Part shown: in pieces, positions 36,037 to 48,600 of the stretch
How positions within the stretch are numbered: the first letter of the stretch is position 1
Layout: each line of letters starts with the position of its first letter
DNA from: Protopterus annectens
Taxonomy: Eukaryota > Chordata > Ceratodontiformes > Protopteridae
NCBI RefSeq assembly: GCF_019279795.1
Contig: NC_056732.1
Location: 181,302,354 to 181,366,353, forward strand
Direction: 5' to 3'
DNA length: 64,000 nt
Made by a program: the position numbers and the translations under genes
Notes under the pieces: model-generated
What the model was told of the DNA's origin: nothing
The model's database searches: none
Seen by the model: the letters and a program-made list of their open reading frames with translations, nothing else

Positions 36037-36740
36037 AGACTGAAAGCATATGGGATGAAACTGAGTATGGATAAGACAGTAGGAATAGCAGCAAATGGGG
36101 GAAATCAGAAGAAGCTGACAATTGAGACAGAAGGGAAAGTAGTGGAACAGGCTTGCAGCTTCTAGTATCTTGGAAGGGTGGTTGAGGAGAAGGGAAGTCT
36201 GAATGAGGAGGTCAAACCTAAAATCAGTTAGGCTGCAGGCAAGTGGCACAAAGTGTCACATGTGGTCTATGACAAAAGAATGGCAAAGAAACTGAAAAGT
36301 AAGTTGTAGAAAACAGTGGTACAACCAATAGTCCTGCATGCTACAGAAACCTGGGCAGTAAAGGCAGAGCAGCTGAAGAAGCTAGAGGCAGTGGAGATGA
36401 AGTGCCTGAGATGGGTTGTAGGACGCACATTGTGTGGCAGGCAAAGAAATGAGCACATAAGTACAGACGTAAAAGTGGGTACAGTTGCAGAAAAGGTAAA
36501 AGAGAACAGATTATAGTGGTTCAGTCACGTGCCCAAAAGCAGAACATGATCTGCTGAAGAAGATTTGGGACAGATAGGAAGAAGGTAAGAGGAAACAAGG
36601 GCATCCATCAAAGAGGTGGATGGATTATGTGAGAGAAGACCTGGAAAGTCAGGCATGAGTGTCAAAGAAGGCAGGAGAGTGGCACTGAATAGAGAAAGAT
36701 GACAACAGTTGACATGACACCGCAACCCCATGTAGAAAAA
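36037..36740 (+). mobile_element. RTE-type LINE 3' fragment
   Basis: The plus strand reads as the RT thumb and C-terminus of an RTE-group LINE in broken frames. A MSLDKT-like segment near 36060 is followed by a GSLNEEVK stretch near 36190. The 66-codon frame at 36316-36516 contains VLHATETWAVK, MKCLRWVVGRTLC and a VKENRL end. A W-F-S-H-V box follows, then RPSKRWMDYVREDLE near 36610. These phrases are standard in RTE/BovB-like elements. The 5' part is absent. Confidence 0.75.
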
Positions 36741-36880
36741 AGGTAAAAGAAAATTGATGATACATATCACAAGCAGAAGGGTATAAATCAAGGTGGAAAT
36801 GAATTATGATGAGGCCAGAGAATTTTGAGGGGCAGAGAAGAGTAGGATTTTGGATAAAAATCCTTTGGGAGAATAGTGAC
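36741..36880. other. Unassigned spacer
   Basis: Nothing recognised between the RTE fragment and the next CR1. Confidence 0.4.
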
Positions 36881-36884
36881 AGCC

Positions 36885-37730
36885 ATGTAGAATATCGTTT
36901 TCATAAAGTGGTAGAAAGCATTTTGAGAATGCAGCTGCTACACATCTGGAAGACAAAACAGCATGAGGATTACCTGTTCTAAGGATCTAAACTTAGTCAG
37001 TGATTCAAACAAACATGCTGGAGAGACAGCTATGTGTTTCAGAGATTAACCCTTCTTTGGAACAGGCTCCGTATTCACATTAAACAGAGCATTTCTCAGT
37101 CCCTCTGCAAATTCAGTTTGGATCAATGGTTGAGGAATTGCAAATTCACAACTACGGTAGCGCTTATGTCACATATGGTCAGGGGCAATCTATAAAATAC
37201 TCAAGGCATAGGCACCAGGTTCCTATTATGTGATCGCAGACGCATTTTGTCGAATGCGTCTTGATCGAACAAATTAGAACGAAAAGGCAAAATAGTGAAG
37301 TGGCTTTTAAGTGAACTCTTTGCCTGGGAAAGAATTTGCTTTGCCACTTCTGTTACTTTGCTGTTTTCGGCACTGTAGTGTGATCTCGGAGTTGGTATAT
37401 TTAAGTAGGAGGGGTGTGGGGGGCACAGTCTCCTCATGTTATGTAATGTTTTAAATTTTTTTTTTGTTTTGTTGGAACAACAATTTTTTTTCCCTTGGAA
37501 AAAAATCGCTGTTCTGAGGTTTCGATATTGTAAGCTTTCGCTTACATGGGGTTGATTAATTATCATTCACTCTTGTAAGCATGCAATAATATAATATAGA
37601 CCTTAGGCACCAACCTATGCCATCCTCCTGCCCCTAGAAGTAATATAGTGGGGTGTAACTGAGTTATGTTGGCTAGACTTTTAAGGGCTGTTACGCTGCT
37701 AGCCTAGCAATCTCCTATGAACCACTGCAG
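36885..37730 (+). mobile_element. CR1-type LINE 3' end, split by a MITE
   Basis: The RT C-terminus is readable at 36940-37190 (a CW-R-D cluster near 37018, L-L-W-N-R-L near 37060, and a LC-K-F-S-L-D-Q-W like end). The 3' untranslated tail resumes after the inserted element at about 37604 and ends at 37727 with agcctagcaatctcctatgaacc. Confidence 0.75.
37218..37603. mobile_element. MITE with 9-bp target duplication, inserted in CR1
   Basis: Identical taggcacca strings lie at 37209-37217 and 37604-37612, flanking 386 bases that interrupt a CR1 tail. The interior has self-complementary ends (tcgcagacgcattttgtcgaatgcg) and a core (gagttggtatatttaa, then aggggtgtggggggcac) shared with the elements at 14697 and 26608. 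TIRs are weak. No transposase. An 8- or 9-base duplication would suit hAT- or Mutator-like transposases. Confidence 0.65.
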
Positions 37731-37734
37731 TCCT

Positions 37735-38605
37735 CCATTCTCATGGTACAAAGCCTATTTTGAGGCTATAGTTGAAAAGTGAATCAAGTTGTCCTGATAG
37801 CTCATGTTTCAAGCTATTTACCAGGCATCCTGGGATACTGTTGGAGCCCACAGAGGCTGTACCTTTGGCCTTAGCGAGTGCCACCAGGACCTGCTCCCTG
37901 CTAATAGTTGGTGGGGGATATGCTAGTAGATATTTCATGGGGGGAGGCAAGGAAGAGTGGGAGTGAAGTCTGAGCTGAAATTATTGGCCAACAAATTTGT
38001 TATTTTGCTGTGAAGTTGGCACCATTGTCCGGCACACTGATGTGTGGTGCATTTGAGGTTTTGGACATAGCTGTAGAAGGCCTTGTGGTTGTCTTAAGCC
38101 TGTGAGGTTATCTTGAACTCATAATTTGCATTGTTGGGCTTAATTAGTCCTCTTTAGTTTCCAGTATAGTTTAGATTGTTCTTCCTGATTTTAGCTATGA
38201 CTTTTTTTCCTTTTGTTATATACCTTAGTAAGGTTAGGATTCAACTAGAGTGGTTTATTTTTAAAGTTTGTTTTGGGATTAATTCTAGAGGTGCAGCAAC
38301 CTCTATACATGCATTTACATGGTTGTACAGGGTTTCTGTGAGGTTAGGTTGTTATTGAACTTGGGGTTGGGAGGGGCACTGATTTTTGATAAACTATCAC
38401 TTAGTAGGATGTAGTTTGCTTTGGAATGGTTCATAACTGTTACAGAGTTTGCTGTGGCTACTAACTTGACTTTTATTTTGAATGCGACAGATTTGTGGTC
38501 CAACCTCATCAGTGAGGACGTGAGACTGGGGGTGGTGGTAGTTCAGAGGTTTCCCATATTGGTGAGTGTCAAGTCCAGTATTTGTTATTAAATTATCACA
38601 TATGA
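37735..38605 (-). mobile_element. CR1-type LINE fragment, endonuclease end to RT start
   Basis: On the minus strand, frames at 38315-38509 (DHKSVAFKI, ANYILLSD) and 37741-37950 (ALAKAKGTASVGSNSIPGC) bracket the linker region. The 3' half of RT is missing. Frame breaks occur throughout. Confidence 0.75.
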
Positions 38606-38637
38606 CATAGCCAATCATACATTTATATAAATTAAAA

Positions 38638-38724
38638 CAAACCATACTGACATAATTTTAGTTGCAAATATTACACATCACAAACCATACTGACATAATT
38701 TTAGTTGCAGGCATTATGCATCAT
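38638..38724. repeat. 43-bp tandem duplication
   Basis: Two units starting caaaccatactgacataatt at 38638 and 38681, lying just outside the 3' end of the L1/Tx1 element. Confidence 0.85.
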
Positions 38725-38754
38725 TTGTAATCTATCCAGTTATTTTTAGTCAAA

Positions 38755-41700
38755 CATTACATAGCTCATTCAAATTGTGACTTCTTGTAAACCTTGTTCC
38801 TCCTCTGCATATATTGTTCAGACAATTCCCATTTGTTCCTGTGTAATTTGCTTCTACCCTTTACTAAAGGCCTCAATTCCAGTTGTTTTATTTCTGTTAC
38901 TATATTCACTTCTTCTTGTAGAGTTGGATTAAACTTTGATTTCCATTTTCTAGTAACAGTTGTTTTGACAACCACCATAATTAGTCTCACCAAAGCCTTA
39001 CTTTGTCTGGGTAATTCGAATTTTGTATCATAGCTCAAAAAATCATTTCTTTAGGTACACTAATTTGCTCACCCATCATCTCAGACAGGGAAGTCTGCAG
39101 GGAATCTTTAAAGTCTCTCAACTTACCACACTCCCAAAAAATATGTTCCCAATAACCTCTTTCTTCCCAACCACACCTGCATCATTTGCTGTCAGCATGA
39201 GGAACAATTTTTTGGAGTCTACTTGGGGTATAAAAATACCTATATAAACACTTCCAAGCAAAGATCCTAAATCTTCTGGACTTTGTTACATATTTGGGAG
39301 ACATACGTATATCCCCCATTTTTTTTTAATTGCTTATTTATTCTATATTCCTAAACCTTTCTAACCTTCTCTGATTGATTATTATATTGTCATGTAATAT
39401 TCTGTGTGTTCTACTAATTACTCCTTTTTTTAGCAGCAACTTATGTTCTAGATGCTACTAAAAACTCTACTAGTGCTAGTCTTTTGATAAGTATCTCCCT
39501 ATTTTTTTCTCTTTGCCTTCCCTATCAATGCTTGATATCAGAATATAGGGAATCTCTATTCTGCACTCCAAATAAATTCTTGGCCTCTTCCCATTCTGTT
39601 ACCTTTCCCTCTCTAATTGTTTGCTCCCAATTCCTTGGTTCTTTTGCCAGTTTTCTCCAATAAATTCCAGCCCCCTCTTGTCTATTGTCTATATCTCTAA
39701 TTGCAGACATCCCTATCGGCAGAATCTCCTTTCTCCATACCCGTCTTGGCTTAGTTCTTAGAATACGTTCTGCTATTTTATGAATATATTATTTTGCATG
39801 GTTATTGTTATTCTGTCTGAGGACCTACATCCAAAATCCCAGTGTCTTCTTGTTACTTGAGCTTCTGTCTGTTTAATAATCATCCCTTTCCATTTTGAAT
39901 TATAGGTTTCTACTTGTGCTATGTATAGGTGCCTTAACTGGGGAGCTCTGAAATACTCCATGAAAACTGGGTAATCAAAAACCGCTTTGTTCAGTTGGAA
40001 GAATCAGCCAATTCCACTTGACTCTTGCCATCTTCCCCTCCCAGATAAAATCCTTCAGCTCTTTAATAATTGATTCCACAGCTCTTATGTGGTTGATAAA
40101 AATATGCCTGACCTGAGAATTAAACTAAAGGGACTAAAAACATTTTAACTGCTTGCATCTTGCTACCTATAGCCATATAAAACAGCTTTCCATTTCTCCA
40201 TTTTTATATTATCTTTTGTTTAGTCTCTTTTCACATATACTTAACTGCCACACCGGAATCCTTTTTAACCCATAATCCCAAGTACTTCATTTTATCATGT
40301 CCCCATAAATATGGATATTGCTGAACCAATTCATGTGTGGGTACATAATTTACGGCTATTTCCTTTGCTTTGGCTTTATTAAGTTTGTATCTGGAAAAGA
40401 TTTGAAACTGCCTCAAAATGTTCTACAACACTGAAATGTCCTTTTCTCGTTTTATCAGGTATAGAATAATAGCATCTGCAAACAGAGCCAGCTTTTCTTG
40501 ACTATCCTGCCAATTATATCCTTGAATTTCTGAGTCTCTTATTTTCTTTGCCAATGGCTCTAAATATAGTCCAAATAACAAAGGGAAAGAGGACCCCTGC
40601 CCGGTTCCTCTGCTCAAACAGAAATGATCATTTATGCCTCCGATCCTTGATATATCCTCCTAATCAACCTTATAATTTTATCAGGGAATGTAATTGCTTT
40701 CATTGCCCTGCTCATAAATTCCCAGATTATTCTGTCAAATGCATTCTCTGCATCAAGGCCCACCAACAACAATAGTATTTTTTTACATTCAGCTTTCCTC
40801 TGGATCATCAATGTTCTGTTAATGTTGTCAAACGTTTGCCTCCCTTCCAAAAAAAACGCATTGATCCATGTCTATCTATTTTGGCACCACCTTTGCCACT
40901 CTTTTAGCCATTATAGACATAACCACTTTATAATCATGGTTTAGGAGTGAAATTGCCTTGTATGAAGCTGGATCTGATGGGTATTTACCCACTTTACGTA
41001 TTTCAGCTGCCACCACTTTCTTCCGGGAAGCTGGCATCTTCTCTTAAAATGCTGTTAAACCAAACCTTCCAGAACCTTTTCAGTTTATATCTCGTAGTTT
41101 CCAAACTTCCACAGGAATGTCATCTATTCCTGGGGACTTTCCTGTGGATTGGTTATACATCACCATTTTTATCTCATCTCCTCCTATCCTAACAGTTAGT
41201 AATTGAGCCTAATCTGCCTCCAACCTTGGCATATTTAATTCTTCCATAAACATTTCCATTTGTACCTTTTCTTGATCTCCATATTTTTCTGCTTTATACA
41301 GATTTTCATAACATTTCCAAATAGTTCTATACCTCTACAGGACCTCTTATCTTCCTTGTTATAATAAGGCTCCAACCTTTCCCACTTGTTGTTGCCTGAG
41401 TCATTGCACTAAACGTTTTTGTGCACTGGCATTATTGTCCAAAACAGTTGCTTAACAGCATTCTTTCTAAACTCATGCATATTACCAAGGTAACCCCTTA
41501 TTTTCTGCTTAGTACTCTGCAATTGTTCTGTGAGATTCATCCAGTCTGCTCATCTTTAACATTTGTCAGTCTCTCTAAATAATTCTTGTTGCTTCTTAAT
41601 TATCTCTCTCTTTCTTTTATTTCCACCCTATTTTTAAACTCCACTTCACTGTTATCCCACTCCCTAGATATATTTTCACAAGAAATGTGTGTCTTCTCTA

Positions 41701-42540
41701 ACAACTCTTGAATAATTTCCACTACCCATTGCTTAAATTCCTCTCTTTTCAACAGATAGGTGGGAAAGCACCAGTGTCTCATTTTATTTCATTACCCTGT
41801 GTTTTTATTTTAGTCATTATTGGCACATGATCTGAAATAGTTATTGTACACGTATCAAAATGTCCAATTAAATGCACATGTTCCTGTGAAATATAAGTTC
41901 TGTCTAGCCTAGCCCAGTTTTTGTATCTTGTTGAATAATATGCAAATTCACTTTGAAATCCTACTACTGAATTCATATCTTCCATGCCAAATATTGCCAT
42001 AAATTTCTTCAGAAATCTACCCCCCTTTGTTATATATTCACTTCTGCCCCCCAGACACATCTTCCCAGGTGCAAATCAAATTCCAATCCCCATCTAAAAG
42101 TAACATTCTTTGCTGATAACTGATTATTTCTCCCAGAATTTTCTGAAGCTCCATTATAGCAGTTTTATATGGCATATAAATGCATGACAGTTTAATCCCT
42201 CTCTCTTGCCAGTAGCTCCTTGTAGCCCCTTAATACTACATATCTACAATTATTATCTTTTTAATCCTCTTCTATCACTATTGGAGCTTATCTTGCTATT
42301 AATATAAGTACTTCTCTTTTCCTTTGTCTCAGGTATTTCACTGACTAACCATCCTGAAAACCTTTCGTTATCAAATTCACATGCTCAGTTCTTTCCAAAT
42401 GTGCCTCCTGTAGCACAACTATTTGCACTCCACATTTTTTAATATAGTACACAACTCTTTCTTTTTTTGTACATATCTGGGAGACCATTAACATTTAAAG
42501 ATAATATCGAACAGCTCATTATGTTGAAAAGTTATTTACA
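38755..42540 (-). mobile_element. L1/Tx1-type LINE ORF2, decayed
   Basis: Reading on the minus strand from about 42520, the endonuclease starts with a LSLNVNGL-type segment. It ends with RLDRTYIS and ISDHVPIM (frame 41779-42060). RT motifs follow: LDAENAFDRIIW (40632-40850), SRGTGQGSSFPLLFGLYLEPLA and LALFADAIILYL (40423-40617; FADD has become FADA). The C-terminal region (38766-39240) contains a W-x-H-x-F-W-E-C-like box. Many stops interrupt it. ORF1 was not identified. Tx1/L1 elements of this form are common in fish and amphibians. The part right of 40880 is duplicated at 44528-46200. Confidence 0.82.
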
Positions 42541-42810
42541 ACTTTTATTTATAATAGTTTTTTGTTAGGTATCTAGTTCCAGCTTTTGTAGTACATGCAC
42601 ACACTAATGTTTTGCAGGTTGACCTTTCATACAGTTGTTTCTTGTTATATACATTTGAGCCTATGCCACATCTTAAAAAAACTTTTTGTTTTATTGAAAG
42701 CCCTCAAAGAAAAAGAAAATATGCCAGTAGACCCAACACAAACCTTTTAACTTAATATTAACACACAAAACCATGTACATCTTCAAATATTGAAGTTTTA
42801 CCCACCTAAT

Positions 42811-42850
42811 AGGAACAATTGTCTCAAACTAGGAACAATTGTCTCAAACT
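42811..42850. repeat. 20-bp tandem duplication
   Basis: aggaacaattgtctcaaact occurs twice head to tail. The same pair is in the second large copy at 46460-46499, so it predates the large duplication. Confidence 0.95.
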
Positions 42851-43019
42851 AACAGCCACACTCATAGACTTGTGTTAACCTACAAGGAAGGTTATCCATA
42901 AAAAGACACATGGTACAGCCTGTGCTACTAATAAGTGCTGTCTGATTTTGTTTTATCTTTATTGCTGTCCCAGAAAGAAAATAATTGAATGCATTCAGAA
43001 AACATTATCTCCTATCCAT

Positions 43020-44145
43020 TGAAAGAAAGCCATTAAAACAAGTGGCATCCCACAGGGCTCAGTCCTAGGACCCCTCCTGTTCAGTTTATACTTCTCAGAG
43101 GTACAGGCAAGCATAGGAAGACTATGGCTGACCAAATTCACAGACGACTGCAAACTAGGGCCATAATTGATTCTCCGGCTGATACAGACACCCTCCAGAT
43201 GGGTCTCACTGAGACAGATACCTAGTGTCAAAATCATGGCCTCAAGCTAAATGCCAAAAGTGCATAGTCATCCCGTTTGAAAAACAGTACCCGTGAACTA
43301 CCACATAAGTGGTAGTCCCCTAAATACAGAAAATGTAATAAGGGATCTGGGGACCCAAGTAGATAGTGATCTCTCTTTTGATAATCATATTGCCAAGGTG
43401 GTTAGAAAATCCTTCTATGTGGCCCACCTAATCACAAAAGGGTTTGCATCTAGAACAAAATAGGTTATTGTGCCTCTCTACTCATCACTCATTAGACCCA
43501 TCATAGAATACAATGCCCCATTTGGGATGTACCTTACAAGACACCTGCAACAGCTGGAAAGACCACAAAAGTACCTCACTAAGAGGATTACTGGCCTCAA
43601 ACAGATGCCCTATGCAGCCCGACTCAAGAAACTCCAGCTGTACTCAGTTGCATACTGCTTACTCAGAGGTGATCTCTGCCTGACATACAAGGCCATGTCC
43701 AACCCAGAAATGATGGACATGCTCCACCTAAAAAAAAAAACAAATCCTGGAGAGCCACATGCTCTAGAGATATAAACCTCACCACAATGATAAATAGGAC
43801 ATGCTGGAGGGATAGATTCCTATCCCAGAGACTCCCCATGCTTTGGAACAGGATTCCAATATACATCAAGCAAAGCCCCTCACTAACTCTCTTCAAGAGA
43901 AACCTTGACGGGTGTATGGGAAACAGAAAATTTACCCCGGGGATCACTGCACTGGCTCTGCTGGACAGTGGTGCAGGGAACTAATGGCTCTGCTGGACAG
44001 TGACACAGGGAACTAATGGCTCTGCTGGACAGAGGCACAGGGAACTAATCTAAGGGGGTGGCAAAAGCCAACACATTCTGTCTGGGCTTATAAACGACCT
44101 TGGGCAGATAGCCTAGTACTTACCTATGAACCTATGAACCTAAAA
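43020..44145 (+). mobile_element. CR1-type LINE 3' half (copy 1)
   Basis: It starts at the RT SGIPQGSVLGPLLF block (about 43030). A T-D-D-C version of the active site near 43140 follows, then the thumb in an open frame (43470-43775: IEYNAPFGMYLTRH, LKKLQLYSVAY). A second frame holds the C-terminus (43787-43984). The stop-codon region (ctctgctggacagtg.cacagggaactaatgg) is repeated nearly three times. The tail ends in two acctatga units at 44125-44142. Confidence 0.85.
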
Positions 44146-44527
44146 GAAAGAAGTATTCTGCTTTTATTACTCTTGATCAGATTGTCTCAATGCAGACATG
44201 AGAGCCAGATACAGGCTTGCTTCTACAAGTTTTTATTTATTTGCTAGAGGAGAACCTTATTATATTCAGTGTTCATTTTATTTATTTGCTTTCTCTTAAG
44301 CCTTAATCCAGTCATTCCCCTATGCAAGAATGAGAAAAAATACAATGTTTTTCTTCTATCATCTTCTTTTGAACAGACTTTGTTTTTACATTGCAGTGCC
44401 CATATTTCTTAAAAATGAACAGGGAGAAAGAGAAAAGAATGAAAAAAAACAGGAGCACCTGTTTACTTTAGTATCCCCATTACACTTGAAAATAACTGAT
44501 AAAAATTTACTTTATAGCCCCATCATT
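44146..44527. other. Unassigned end of duplicated unit A
   Basis: No family recognised; frame 44330-44581 spans the duplication junction and is artefactual. Confidence 0.5.
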
Positions 44528-46200
44528 TTTGGCACCACCTTTGCCACTCTTTTAGCCATTATAGACATAACCACTTTATAATCATGGTTTAGGAGTGAAA
44601 TTGCCTTGTATGAAGCTGGATCTGATGGGTATTTACCCACTTTACGTATTTCAGCTGCCACCACTTTCTTCCGGGAAGCTGGCATCTTCTCTTAAAATGC
44701 TGTTAAACCAAACCTTCCAGAACCTTTTCAGTTTATATCTCGTAGTTTCCAAACTTCCACAGGAATGTCATCTATTCCTGGGGACTTTCCTGTGGATTGG
44801 TTATACATCACCATTTTTATCTCATCTCCTCCTATCCTAACAGTTAGTAATTGAGCCTAATCTGCCTCTAACCTTGGCATATTTCATTCTTCCATAAACA
44901 TTTCCATTTGTACCTTTTCTTGATCTCCATATTTTTCTGCTTTATACAGATTTTCATAACATTTCCAAATAGTTCTATACCTCTACAGGATCTCTTATCT
45001 TCCTTGTTATAATAAGGCTCCAACCTTTCCCACTTGTTGTTGCCTGAGTCATTGCACTAAACGTTTTTGTGCACTGGCATTATTGTCCAAAACAGTTGCT
45101 TAACAGCATTCTTTCTAAACTCATGCATATTACCAAGGTAACCCCTTATTTTCTGCTTAGTACTCTGCAATTGTTCTGTGAGATTCATCCAGTCTGCTCA
45201 TCTTTAACATTTGCCAGTCCCTCTAAATAATTCTTGTTGCTTCTTAATTATCTCTCTCTTTCTTTTATTTCCACCCTATTTTTAAACTCCACTTCACTGT
45301 TATCCCACTCCCTAGATATATTTTCACGAGAAATGTCTGTCTTCTCTAACAACTCTTGAATAATTTCCACTACCCATTGCTTAAATTCCTCTCTTTTCAA
45401 CAGATAGGTGGGAAAGCACCAGTGTCTCATTTTATTTCATTACCCTGAGTTTTTATTTTAGTCATTATTGGCACATGATCTGAAATAGTTATTGTACACG
45501 TATCAAAATGTCCAATTAAATGCACATGTTCCTGTGAAATATAAGTTCTGTCTAGCCTAGCCCAGTTTTTGTATCTTGTTGAATAATATGCAAATTCACT
45601 TTGAAATCCTACTACTGAATTCATATCTTCCATGCCAAATATTGCCATAAATTTCTTCAGAAATCTACCCTCCTTTGTTATATATTCACTTCTGCCCCCC
45701 AGACACATCTTCCCAGGTGCAAATCAAATTCCAATCCCCATCTAAAAGTAACATTCTTTGCTGATAACTGATTATTTCTCCCAGAATTTTCTGAAGCTCC
45801 ATTATAGCAGTTTTATATGGCATATAAATGCATGACAGTTTAATCCCTCTCTCTTGCCAGTAGCTCCTTGTAGCCCCTTAATACTACATATCTACAATTA
45901 TTATCTTTTTAATCCTCTTCTATCACTATTGGAGCTTCTCTTGCTATTAATATAAGTACTTCTCTTTTCCTTTGTCTCAGGTATTTCGCTGACTAACCAT
46001 CCTGAAAACCTTTCGTTATCAAATTCACATGCTCAGTTCTTTCCAAATGTGCCTCCTGTAGCACAACTATTTGCACTGCACATTTTTTAATATAGTACAC
46101 AACTCTTTCTTTTTTTGTACATATCTGGGAGACCATTAACATTTAAAGATAATATCGAACAGCTCATTATGTTGAAAAGTTATTTACAACTTTTATTTAT
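44528..46200 (-). mobile_element. L1/Tx1-type LINE fragment (duplicated copy)
   Basis: Minus-strand endonuclease and part of the RT N-terminus, matching 40880-42540. The endonuclease end is open at 45427-45708 (RLDRTYIS, ISDHVPIM). The RT core lies beyond the duplication boundary and is absent. Confidence 0.85.
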
Positions 46201-46674
46201 AATAGTTTTTTGTTAGGTATCTAGTTCCAGCTTTTTGTAGTACATGCACACACTAATGTTTTGCAGGTTGACCTTTCATACAGTTGTTTCTTGTTATATA
46301 CATTTGAGCCTATGCCACATCTTAAAAAAACTTTTTGTTTTATTGAAAGCCCTCAAAGAAAAAGAAAATATGCCAGTAGACCCAACACAAACCTTTTAAC
46401 TTAATATTAACACACAAAACCATGTACATCTTCAAATATTGAAGTTTTACCCACCTAATAGGAACAATTGTCTCAAACTAGGAACAATTGTCTCAAACTA
46501 ACAGCCACACTCATAGACTTGTGTTAACCTACAAGGAGGGTTATCCATAAAAAGACACATGGTACAGCCTGTGCTACTAATAAGTGCTGTCTGATTTTGT
46601 TTTATCTTTATTGCTGTCCCAGAAAGAAAATAATTGAATGCATTCAGAAAACATTATCTCCTATCCATTGAAAG

Positions 46675-47800
46675 AAAGCCATTAAAACAAGTGGCATCCC
46701 ACAGGGCTCAGTCCTAGGACCCCTCCTGTTCAGTTTATACTTCTCAGAGGTACAGGCAAGCATAGGAAGACTATGGCTGACCAAATTCACAGACGACTGC
46801 AAACTAGGGGCCATAATTGATTCTCCGGCTGATACAGACACCCTCCAGATGGGTCTCACTGAGACAGATACCTAGTGTCAAAATCATGGCCTCAAGCTAA
46901 ATGCCAAAAAGTGCATAGTCATCCCGTTTTGAAAAAACAAAGTACCCGTGAACTACCACATAAGTGGTAGTCCCCTAAATACAGAAAATGTAATAAGGGA
47001 TCTGGGGACCCAAGTAGATAGTGATCTCTCTTTTGATAATCATATTGCCAAGGTGGTTAGAAAATCCTTCTATGTGGCCCACCTAATCACAAAAGGGTTT
47101 GCATCTAGAACAAAATAGGTTATTGTGCCTCTCTACTCATCACTCATTAGACCCATCATAGAATACAATGCCCCATTTGGGATGTACCTTACAAGACACC
47201 TGCAACAGCTGGAAAGACCACAAAAGTACCTCACTAAGAGGATTACTGGCCTCAAACAGATGCCCTATGCAGCCCGACTCAAGAAACTCCAGCTGTACTC
47301 AGTTGCATACTGCTTACTCAGAGGTGATCTCTGCCTGACATACAAGGCCATGTCCAACCCAGAAATGATGGACATGCTCCACCTAAAAAAAAAACAAATC
47401 CTGGAGAGCCACATGCTCTAGAGATATAAACCTCACCACAATGATAAATAGGACATGCTGGAGGGATAGATTCCTATCCCAGAGACTCCCCATGCTTTGG
47501 AACAGGATTCCAATATACATCAAGCAAAGCCCCTCACTAACTCTCTTCAAGAGAAACCTTGACGGGTGGATGGGAAACAGAAAATTTACCCCGGGGATCA
47601 CTGCACTGGCTCTGCTGGACAGTGGTGCAGGGAACTAATGGCTCTGCTGGACAGTGACACAGGGAACTAATGTCTCTGCTGGACAGAGGCACAGGGAACT
47701 AATCTAAGGGGGTGGCAAAAGCCAACACATTCTGTCTGGGCTTATAAACGCCCTTGGGCAGATAGCCTAGTACTTACCTACGAACCTATGAACCTAAAAG
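46675..47800 (+). mobile_element. CR1-type LINE 3' half (copy 2)
   Basis: Same structure as 43020-44145. Open frames at 47125-47421 (thumb) and 47441-47638 (C-terminus, LFKRNLDGWMGN). Here W replaces C in the last motif, matching the family better than copy 1 (GCMGN). Confidence 0.85.
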
Positions 47801-48174
47801 AAAGAAGTATTCTGCTTTTATTACTCTTGATCAGATTGTCTCAATGCAGACATGAGAGCCAGATACAGGCTTGCTTCTACAAGTTTTTATTTATTTGCTA
47901 GAGGAGAACCTTATTATATTCAGTGTTCATTTTATTTATTTGCTTTCTCTTAAGCCTTAATCCAGTCATTCCCCTATGCAAGAATGAGAAAAAATACAAT
48001 GTTTTTCTTCTATCATCTTCTTTTGAACAGACTTTGTTTTTACATTGCAGTGCCCATATTTCTTAAAAATGAACAGGGAGAAAGAGAAAAGAATGAAAAA
48101 AAAAACCAGGAGCACCTGTTTACTTTAGTATTCCCATTACACTTGAAAATAACTGATAAAACTTTACTTTATAG

Positions 48175-48600
48175 CATGCAGATAGCTTGCACTATACAAT
48201 ATTATCATTAAGAATAAAAGTTTAATTACAGTTAACTCTTTCCTTTCTCTTCACCTGTCTTACATGTTCCTCCAAACATTAATGCCATGAAAAAGGGCAT
48301 ATGCTTTAGAGCCTCCAACAAGTTTAACAAAGTAAAAAATGCAATATTTCCAGGTTTTCTTGTTCTATCATATTTCACAAATATAATTAATGCTCTATAA
48401 TCCCACATGTACTTGTCAATTTCTGAATTGCTGGTTTTATTCCTGTTTATCTCCAGCTCCCAAATCCAGTCTCTGCTTCCTTTCCAATATATTCTCAGTT
48501 TTTCTAGTCAATTGTTGTGCTTTTTTCTGTCTCTCAAGCATTTTTGTTGAAACACTGGAAGAGGTTTTACTGGCATAGTCCCTCTTCGGTCTTTATTACC
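48175..48600. other. Unassigned DNA
   Basis: Lies right of tandem duplication A. The minus strand is fairly free of stops around 48240-48480, but no domain was recognised. Confidence 0.35.

Larger units (their letters stand above)
40880..44527. repeat. Tandem duplication A, copy 1
   Basis: From ttttggcaccacc (40879) to ..ctttatagc (44518) the sequence recurs at 44528-48174 with an offset of 3648, rising to 3655 through small indels. By eye the copies differ by scattered single bases and homopolymer lengths. Copy 1 is continuous with the L1/Tx1 element on its left, so it is the ancestral position. Eight or nine extra bases (cccatcat) sit at the junction. Confidence 0.95.
44528..48174. repeat. 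Tandem duplication A, copy 2
   Basis: Second copy of 40880-44518. It begins abruptly inside the L1/Tx1 RT and ends at tttatagc (48174), after which unique DNA follows. It contains a truncated L1/Tx1 segment and another CR1 3' half. Homopolymer runs are often longer here than in copy 1 (for example near 46800, 46909 and 46930). Confidence 0.95.
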
